From positions 1 through 8,595 of the forward strand of contig VFJU01000525.1 of assembly GCA_009885905.1 (NCBI GenBank): a stretch of 8,595 nucleotides of DNA, read 5' to 3'. Positions 1 to 5,569 of this stretch are shown in pieces. The DNA is from Verrucomicrobiota bacterium. GTDB lineage: Bacteria; Verrucomicrobiota; Verrucomicrobiia; Verrucomicrobiales; Akkermansiaceae. The translations under genes were made by a program, and so were the position numbers. The notes below the pieces were generated by a model that saw nothing but the letters and a program-made list of their open reading frames with translations, made no database searches and was not told the origin of the DNA. The first letter of the stretch is position 1. Each line of letters begins with the position of its first letter.

Positions 1-31
1 ACTAAGTTAGTGAACTCACAAGTGCATCGCC

Positions 32-1180
32 TCACTTCAGGCCTTTGAGTATTTCACGGCGCAGTTGGACAACATCCAATTCACCGCTGTGGCGCCATAA
101 TATCTTGCCACCAGGCGCAACAAGTAAGGTGTGAGGCAATGCTCCTGACCATTCAGGATCTATCGCTTGCGCCAAATTATCCGGATTACCACCCATCCAT
201 TGGTAGTTGTTAGATAAGAACCCAGCTTCCTTCAATGCTTCTGCGGTAGGACTGGGTATCGCTGCGTGGCGAGATTCCAAAAACTTCAAAACAACTGGGC
301 GCTGAACAATTGGATCAAGGCTGATTGAAATAAATTCGAAAGGACGATTTTGAAACCGTCGTCCTGTATCAATTAGATCGGGAAACTCCTTAACGCAGGG
401 TCCACAAGTGGTTGACCAAAAATTAATCAGACGAAGATTTTTAGATTCATTCGCACGCATTTTTTTCGCAAGTTTCTCATTCAGATCCTCTAGGGTTACC
501 GGTCGGTTTTCCCATGCGCGTTGATCTTCAGCAACTCTAGCAGATTTAAAAAGCCACTTCGTTGAGCAACCGAAAGAGCGGGTGGTAGGCTCCTTGACCT
601 GAGATCCTGCAAGGATTGAATCTAAGGAATCACGCAAATAGCTACGATCAACAGACGCGGGATTACGTCCGCCATCATCCATACGGCCACTATAACAAAG
701 CTTACGCTCTTCATTGAAGACAAACACATGGGGAGTCGACTGCGCGCCGCAAGCGGTTGCAAACTCCTGTTTTTCCCCGTCATACAAATAAGGAAAAGAC
801 CACCCAAAGTCTTTAGCAAAAGGCGTCATTTCCTCGAACGAATCACCGAATGGCGAATAACCAAGCTCATCGGGTGTCAGTCCACTAGGGTTATTCCCAT
901 TCACCGCCACCAGCGCCACACCTTTCCCTTTGTAGTCTTGATAGATTTTCTCCATCCGATCTGCAGCAGCCACTGAATCTGGGCAATGGTTACAGGTGAA
1001 AACAACACAAAGAACCTTCGCATCTCTGAAGTCCTCCGGGCTATAGGTTTTCCCGTTCGTAGCTTTCAGTGAAAAACCCGGTACCGGTGATCCCAAGGAC
1101 AGAACTTTTGGAATTTCTTGTCCGAGTATCGACGAAACAAGGGCGAGCGTAAAACCGATGAATAGTTGCAACTGAATCAT
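32..1180 (-). CDS. Secreted protein with two fused thioredoxin-fold domains (redoxin-like plus TlpA-like)
   Basis: This 382-residue protein is probably an extracytoplasmic thiol-disulfide oxidoreductase. Residues 1-20 look like a signal peptide (hydrophobic LFIGFTLALVSSILG, then QEIP). Domain 1, about 25-210, is a peroxiredoxin/thioredoxin-like fold with the redox motif C63-N-H-C66, a likely cis-proline at P150 (QSTPH) and a trailing FGCSTKW (C205). That last motif matches the GCxxKWK end usual in the stand-alone family, whose members are about 190 residues. Domain 2, about 225-382, is TlpA/ResA-like: FWSTTCGPC with C259 and C262, and a cis-proline at P349 (LPHTLLV). Both CxxC pairs are intact, so both domains could be active. 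The start chosen puts the signal peptide at the very N-terminus; no Shine-Dalgarno is visible before it. It lies 84 nt downstream of chaA on the same strand and may be its operon partner. The fold and export are well supported; the substrate is unknown. Confidence 0.9.
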   Translation of the reverse strand: MIQLQLFIGFTLALVSSILGQEIPKVLSLGSPVPGFSLKATNGKTYSPEDFRDAKVLCVVFTCNHCPDSVAAADRMEKIYQDYKGKGVALVAVNGNNPSGLTPDELGYSPFGDSFEEMTPFAKDFGWSFPYLYDGEKQEFATACGAQSTPHVFVFNEERKLCYSGRMDDGGRNPASVDRSYLRDSLDSILAGSQVKEPTTRSFGCSTKWLFKSARVAEDQRAWENRPVTLEDLNEKLAKKMRANESKNLRLINFWSTTCGPCVKEFPDLIDTGRRFQNRPFEFISISLDPIVQRPVVLKFLESRHAAIPSPTAEALKEAGFLSNNYQWMGGNPDNLAQAIDPEWSGALPHTLLVAPGGKILWRHSGELDVVQLRREILKGLK

Positions 1181-1264
1181 GCGATCAGTCTTATCGAATT
1201 TTTAGGATCGTTCAAGAATCTCCTGAATTATCTCAAATCAATCCACTTTTGATCCTGAGGCGCT

Positions 1265-2392
1265 TCACCGATCAAACATCAACATGAAATAAGCCCCAAA
1301 CAATAACAGGTGGACGCATCCCAGCAAAAGGTTAGTCTTAGGCAGAGAGAATGTGAGCATACTTGTCACTAGCGTGAGCCCCAACATGACCATCCCCACT
1401 GGGTCCAAACCCAAGACTAAAGAACGCCCAGAATAAATCGAGACTGCAATCACCATCGGTATGGTAAGTCCAATCGATGCGAGAACCGATCCCATCAAGA
1501 TGTTTACAGAGCGTTGAAGTTGATTCGTCTGAGCTGCACGTACGGCAGCGATCGCTTCGGGTGTTAGAACTAGCACTGCCATCACGAATCCACCTAATGC
1601 TTCGGGTGCCCCGAGACGGTTAACCATCGCATCAAGTGGGCCTGCCATTTGCTTGGCTAGTAAAACCAAGGGTAGGCCATAAAAAACCAGCATCAATGAA
1701 TGATAACCGCTTGAATGGGATGAGTGCTCGCTACCGTCCACAATGACTTTGGAGGCACTTTCTTCAGCAAAAATAAAGAATCCCTTGTGTCGTCGGTTTT
1801 GAACAAAAAGAAAAATTCCATAAATCGCCAACGACATCACCGATAAAAAAATCATTTGAAAAATGGAAAGCGTTGGTCCAACTGTACCTCGGGTAAAATT
1901 AGGTAAGATCAAACCCAGAACAGTGAGTGGAAGAATCATCACAAGAAATGCATTTGCACCCTGCAAATTATAGGGTTGCTCACGATGCCGCAGACCACCT
2001 AACAACAACGAAAGACCCATCAAGCCGTTAAGAACTAACATGACCACTGCGAACATCGTGTCACGCGCTAGCATAGGCTTGGGTTTACCTGTCGCCATCA
2101 CAAAGGTCACCATTGCCACTTCAAGACCGGTCACCGCCAAGGTGAGTAGCAAAGTACCGCCCGGCTCACCCAAGCGATGCGCTAAAATATCCGCGTGACG
2201 AACTATCGCAATGGCTGCGATCAAAATCACTGCACAAAGCACCACTAGAAGCCCAATAAGCAACGGTGGATCATTCAGCGCGCCCGCCACCCATACCTTC
2301 CTTTCGATGGCCAACAGCAACGTCACCACCGCGAGTAGAAGAGGCCATTCGCGCCACCATGGCATCCCGAGACTGCGTTTTAACTTAACCAT
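1265..2392 (-). CDS. chaA: ChaA-type Ca2+(Na+,K+)/H+ antiporter
   Basis: This is an inner-membrane cation/proton antiporter of the CaCA superfamily. Family members export Ca2+, and in E. coli also Na+ and K+, using the proton gradient. The 375 residues are close to the roughly 366 of E. coli ChaA and hold about 10-11 hydrophobic segments. The first conserved repeat is at about 66-101: RHADILAHRLGEPGG, then a helix with acidic E91, then MATGK. The second repeat is at about 263-312: LTPEAIAAVRAAQTNQLQR, with E279, then SVNILMGSVLASIGLTIP. E91 and E279 are the expected ion-binding acidic residues. A hydrophilic loop at about 198-231 links the halves and is rich in Ser, His and acidic residues, where E. 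coli ChaA has an acidic stretch. The ATG start gives a short basic N-terminus (MVKLKR) before the first helix. It follows the DUF1501 gene by 128 nt; a TTGACA box and palindrome upstream suggest its own promoter. Ion preference cannot be read from sequence. Confidence 0.95.
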   Translation of the reverse strand: MVKLKRSLGMPWWREWPLLLAVVTLLLAIERKVWVAGALNDPPLLIGLLVVLCAVILIAAIAIVRHADILAHRLGEPGGTLLLTLAVTGLEVAMVTFVMATGKPKPMLARDTMFAVVMLVLNGLMGLSLLLGGLRHREQPYNLQGANAFLVMILPLTVLGLILPNFTRGTVGPTLSIFQMIFLSVMSLAIYGIFLFVQNRRHKGFFIFAEESASKVIVDGSEHSSHSSGYHSLMLVFYGLPLVLLAKQMAGPLDAMVNRLGAPEALGGFVMAVLVLTPEAIAAVRAAQTNQLQRSVNILMGSVLASIGLTIPMVIAVSIYSGRSLVLGLDPVGMVMLGLTLVTSMLTFSLPKTNLLLGCVHLLLFGAYFMLMFDR

Positions 2393-2421
2393 CTTAAAGC
2401 TCGAGTCTCATTGCTAGATGC

Positions 2422-2468
2422 ATGATCAACCTCAACACCCCTACCCTGTCAACTCGGATTCAATCCGA
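2422..2468 (-). promoter_or_regulatory. Candidate chaA promoter with adjoining palindrome
   Basis: Read on the minus strand, a perfect -35 box TTGACA lies at 2452-2447. Its best -10 partners are weak: TTGATC at 17 nt spacing or GATCAT at 19 nt. Immediately upstream of the -35 box is the 15-nt perfect dyad TCGGATT-C-AATCCGA (2454-2468), with an overlapping dyad GATTC/GAATC at 2457-2471. The arrangement suits a regulator bound next to the polymerase site. It lies 55-75 nt before the chaA start. The palindrome is certain; promoter function is inferred and the weak -10 counts against it. Confidence 0.35.
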
Positions 2469-2520
2469 ATCAACTCCATCAAAGAGTGTGGCTTTCCTTA
2501 AGGCCAATAAAACCTCATCA

Positions 2521-3843
2521 TTACCCAACAAAGCTCATCTTTGGATAATTTGCGCCAAGGATAGGTTTCGTGTTGGGAGCCTTAAGCCAGTCGCTGAGAA
2601 TAGTGCCGTACACACTGCGGAAATCCACGGTGTGCTTGATATCTCCTTCTGATAGATCCGTAAGACTCGGGTGAATGCCATGTAGTCCACCCTTGATTCC
2701 AGAACCTGCTAGAAACAGACAAGAAGCCTTGCCGTGGTCAGTACCGGCACTGGCATTCTCCGTAACGCGTCGACCAAACTCAGAAAAAGTCATCAGTACG
2801 ACCCGCTTGTCATTTCCTTGCTGTTTAAGATCGGCAAAAAAAGATTTGAGTCCGCTGTCAAGTTGGCCCAACAGGCGGTCATGCGAATTGACCTGCTGGT
2901 TGTGAGTATCGAAACCACCGTGGCTAACGTAGTAGACACGAGTCGGCATGCCACCGGCGATCATGCGGGCGACAAGATTGAGGTTACGGGCAAGTGGCGT
3001 GCCATCATACCGAACCGAGGTTTTGTGTTTGGCTGCGATCTCAAGAATCGTCTTCGAGCTGACTCGGGCATCGAGAGCGACACGCTCTAAAAACGCGAGA
3101 TTGCCCTCACCAGTGATTCCTCCTACCTTCCCGCCCGCCGCCATGGCGATAGAACCGCCCTCTAACACCTCATCGTCATCGTGATCGACCTGAATGTTGG
3201 GCTTGTTGAGATCTGCGAAAAATTGTTCCGCTTGGTCCTTCTCACCGCCACTATGAATCCAGCGATAAAGCTCGGGCGAGTTTAGGCAGACTCCAGGATT
3301 TTTCAACGCGCCGAAACTCTCGGGCTGAGTCTTACTAAAACTGATACCCACCGTGGGATCAGCTCCCGGGCACGCATTATCAAAATAGCGGCCAAGCCAT
3401 CCTGTGTTAGAATGATTTCCAGTATCGGCAGTCTCCCAAATGGAGGTGGAAACAAAGTGCGAGCGATTAGGATTTGGATAACCGACCCCTTGTACGATGC
3501 CGAGATCACCCTCCTTGAAGAGTGACCCAAGAAATGGCATCGCAGCATTCAGGCCAACGTAGTCGCTGAGCTTGATGATTTCCTTCTCTTTCTTGCCGAT
3601 ACGAGGACGAGATTTCTGATAGGCATCATCAGCAAAAGGAACGAGCGTGTTGAGTCCATCATTTCCGCCAGCAAGTTGAAGCACAATGAGAATGGTATCG
3701 TCTTTGCCAGTGATCGGTTGGATAGCGAGATCACGAGCGCCTTCATGAAGTTGCCCAAAGGTGCGCTCGATGAACATTGGAACCGTCCAAGTGGCGGATG
3801 CACCGAGAACGGTGGAACGGAGGAAATCACGGCGGGTTTTCAT
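2521..3843 (-). CDS. DUF1501 family protein with Tat signal
   Basis: This 440-residue protein belongs to the DUF1501 family, which adopts an alkaline phosphatase/sulfatase-like fold; no activity is firmly assigned. The N-terminus has a twin-arginine signal (TRRDFLRS, residues 3-10, then a hydrophobic stretch to about 24), so it should be exported folded. Family hallmarks are present in order: LQLAGGNDGLNTLVPF (55-70), NPNRSHF (124-130), HGGFDTH (308-314), FSEFGRRV (353-360), GTDHGKA (367-373) and DFRSVYGTIL (407-416). The Asp and His residues in GGFDTH and GTDHG are the likely metal ligands by analogy with the superfamily. An acidic then glycine-rich insertion (about 218-248) sits mid-protein and is probably a surface loop. 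The start codon is 45 nt below the DUF1800 stop codon, which points to co-transcription. The start is fixed by the position of the Tat motif. Family assignment is very secure; enzymatic role is not known. Confidence 0.95.
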   Translation of the reverse strand: MKTRRDFLRSTVLGASATWTVPMFIERTFGQLHEGARDLAIQPITGKDDTILIVLQLAGGNDGLNTLVPFADDAYQKSRPRIGKKEKEIIKLSDYVGLNAAMPFLGSLFKEGDLGIVQGVGYPNPNRSHFVSTSIWETADTGNHSNTGWLGRYFDNACPGADPTVGISFSKTQPESFGALKNPGVCLNSPELYRWIHSGGEKDQAEQFFADLNKPNIQVDHDDDEVLEGGSIAMAAGGKVGGITGEGNLAFLERVALDARVSSKTILEIAAKHKTSVRYDGTPLARNLNLVARMIAGGMPTRVYYVSHGGFDTHNQQVNSHDRLLGQLDSGLKSFFADLKQQGNDKRVVLMTFSEFGRRVTENASAGTDHGKASCLFLAGSGIKGGLHGIHPSLTDLSEGDIKHTVDFRSVYGTILSDWLKAPNTKPILGANYPKMSFVG

Positions 3844-3888
3844 AAGATTGGTGATTAGATGATTGAAAAAAACTTCGTAAATAAGCGA

Positions 3889-5412
3889 TCAGCAGAGTTG
3901 ATAGGATGGAGTACTAAGCATCAGATGGCAAAGCTCGGCCATTTCCTTATCCGTAAAGATAACACCTTTTTTAGAAGTGGCATATTCGATAAATGATTTG
4001 CGGGCTTTGTCAGGAAGAGGACATTGAAAAAAACGAAAGATCAACGAGTCCACCAGATCCGAAGGGATTTCCCGGAGCGGATTCGGAGCAATTTCTTTGT
4101 AGTTAGGACCGTACCAGGCCCGTCCCATACGCTTGTCCTTCGAATCCTTGCCGAAACTTTTCACCTTCGTTGTCTCCATTGATTTTTCATCACCACCCGT
4201 ACCTTTGGTTACAAATCCCGCAATATTATAGCGAGTGAGCAGAGTGTTGGTGTTGATCCACGCCTGTCCCCAATCCCAACCGGCGACGTTGGGCGGCATG
4301 AAAAGCACTTGGCCTAACTGTTGTTGCGCTGAGACAACGAATCCGGTGGGAGGATCGGTGATTTCGAGTTGCTTGAGAAGCTCGATGATGTACTGAATCG
4401 GCGATTTAATTTGTGAACGAATCGCCGCCTCGGTGTAAAATTCCTTCGAGAGAAAAATATCGCGTAACAATGGGGCAACTTGAAAATCAGATCTCTGAAA
4501 ACTCACGGAAAGAGATTCGATCGCTGCATCCGAAGGGTTTTCATACACAAAGAATTCCCAGAGTTTTTTTACCATGAAGCGCGCCGCTTCTTTTTTATCG
4601 AAAATCAGTCCGATGACGTCCTTACCATCGAAAGGACCGGTTTTGCCGAAGATCGTTTTGTCGGCAGAATCCCACTGACGCTTGTCGTGCGCAACTTTTC
4701 CGGTGCCTTTGTTCAAGTAGTACCCAGTGAAAGCACGGGCAGCTTCATGGACGTCTTGTTCCGTATAATTGCCCTCGCCCAGAGTGAAAAGTTCCATCAC
4801 CTCACGCGCAAAATTTTCGTTAGGTTTACCCTTTTTAGAGCTCTGAGTGTCTAGGTAGAGCATCATCGCTGGATCCATTAGAATCGCTTGCGTGAGATCT
4901 TTAAAACTACCAAGTGCGTGGCGACGGAAGAGATCATTTTGATTTACGAGAAACAGCGGTTCCTTAACCTTCTGAATCGACGTGGCGAAATGATCATGCC
5001 AAAACAAAGTCATTTTTTCCCGTAGTGGCGCAAGGGACGCGAGCATCCGACGGAACCACCAAGACTGGATATCAAGCGCTTGTTGCCGTCCCTCTTGCTG
5101 GATTATTTTAATTGCTTCTTTTTTCGCTCGCTCGGCCTCCTCGGGAGACATACCCACGATAGCGCGGCTATTTTTTTTGAAGGCTTGTTGCCGCGCCCTC
5201 AATGAGGCGAGTGCTTGGTCACCGACACTCCAGGCTGGTGGCGGAAATGCATCAAGAGGCTCGGTAGTCACGATCAACAAATCGACCGCCTTCTCTCGTC
5301 CAAGTGCATGAAAAGACTTTATTTCCGAAGGGTTGCCACCAAAACCTGCGCGGTTCAGAAGGTGAGCAGCCTCAAAGATTGTCCAAGATTCTTGTGCCTG
5401 TTCAAGCATCAC
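3889..5412 (-). CDS. DUF1800 family protein
   Basis: This 507-residue protein is a DUF1800 family member of unknown biochemical function, habitually encoded next to DUF1501. The signature segments are all visible: AAHLLNRAGFG (15-25), MTLFWHDHFATS (134-145), GKPNENFAREVMELFTLG (195-212), NYTEQDVHEAARAFTGY (215-231), MPPNVAGWDWGQAWINTNTLL (372-392) and the C-terminal LMLSTPSYQLC. A region at about 76-112 is rich in Lys, Arg, Glu and Gln and may be helical or coiled. A Lys/Gly-rich low-complexity stretch follows the AWINTNTLL motif at about 402-428. No signal peptide is apparent, unlike its DUF1501 partner. GTG at 5412 and ATG at 5409 are adjacent possible starts; ATG is the more likely, and a GGGG run about 10 nt upstream could serve as a weak ribosome site. 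It is the first gene of the minus-strand cluster and diverges from the U32 gene. Confidence 0.95.
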   Translation of the reverse strand: MMLEQAQESWTIFEAAHLLNRAGFGGNPSEIKSFHALGREKAVDLLIVTTEPLDAFPPPAWSVGDQALASLRARQQAFKKNSRAIVGMSPEEAERAKKEAIKIIQQEGRQQALDIQSWWFRRMLASLAPLREKMTLFWHDHFATSIQKVKEPLFLVNQNDLFRRHALGSFKDLTQAILMDPAMMLYLDTQSSKKGKPNENFAREVMELFTLGEGNYTEQDVHEAARAFTGYYLNKGTGKVAHDKRQWDSADKTIFGKTGPFDGKDVIGLIFDKKEAARFMVKKLWEFFVYENPSDAAIESLSVSFQRSDFQVAPLLRDIFLSKEFYTEAAIRSQIKSPIQYIIELLKQLEITDPPTGFVVSAQQQLGQVLFMPPNVAGWDWGQAWINTNTLLTRYNIAGFVTKGTGGDEKSMETTKVKSFGKDSKDKRMGRAWYGPNYKEIAPNPLREIPSDLVDSLIFRFFQCPLPDKARKSFIEYATSKKGVIFTDKEMAELCHLMLSTPSYQLC

Positions 5413-5423
5413 TAAATAACCCC

Positions 5424-5504
5424 GTTGCGAAGGTGTAGTTGCGAAAACAATCGATCCAGCCGACTAGTCGGTAAAAATGGGACGTGCCAATTCACCAAGT
5501 CGGT
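5424..5504. promoter_or_regulatory. Divergent intergenic region with palindrome and direct repeats
   Basis: The 157 nt between the DUF1800 and U32 starts must contain both promoters. It holds the perfect 12-bp palindrome CCGACTAGTCGG (5460-5471), a further copy of its half AGTCGGT at 5498-5504 (32 nt from the first, about three helical turns), and an 8-nt direct repeat GTTGCGAA at 5424-5431 and 5438-5445. On the minus strand a near-consensus -35 (TTGGCA, 5490-5485) would place its -10 on the palindrome, although the hexamer there is poor. These are plausible operator sites; no known regulator motif was recognised. Confidence 0.35.
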
Positions 5505-5569
5505 CGAGGACATTGCTGGACGAAAAATAGAACCTGTCTTTCGAGATCGGCTCATGATTCATTCCCGCC

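Noticed and set aside
1211..1245. GATAAT as a -10 box for the thioredoxin gene
   Set aside because: The hexamer at the right distance upstream (GGATCA) is a poor -35 match, so a separate promoter is not supported.
1200..1256. AGGATC/GATCCT inverted repeat between chaA and the thioredoxin gene
   Set aside because: Only six base pairs with a loop of over 40 nt; well within chance, and no T-run follows.
2491..2506. Short hairpin GGCTTT-CCTT-AAGGCC as a terminator for DUF1501
   Set aside because: On the transcribed strand the stem has a mismatch and is not followed by a T-run, so terminator function is not supported.
2734..3184. Plus-strand open frames opposite the DUF1501 gene
   Set aside because: They overlap antisense a gene with unmistakable family motifs throughout, and their translations show no recognisable domain.
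4480..4854. 124-codon plus-strand frame opposite the DUF1800 gene
   Set aside because: It is antisense to highly conserved DUF1800 motifs and looks like a reading-frame shadow.
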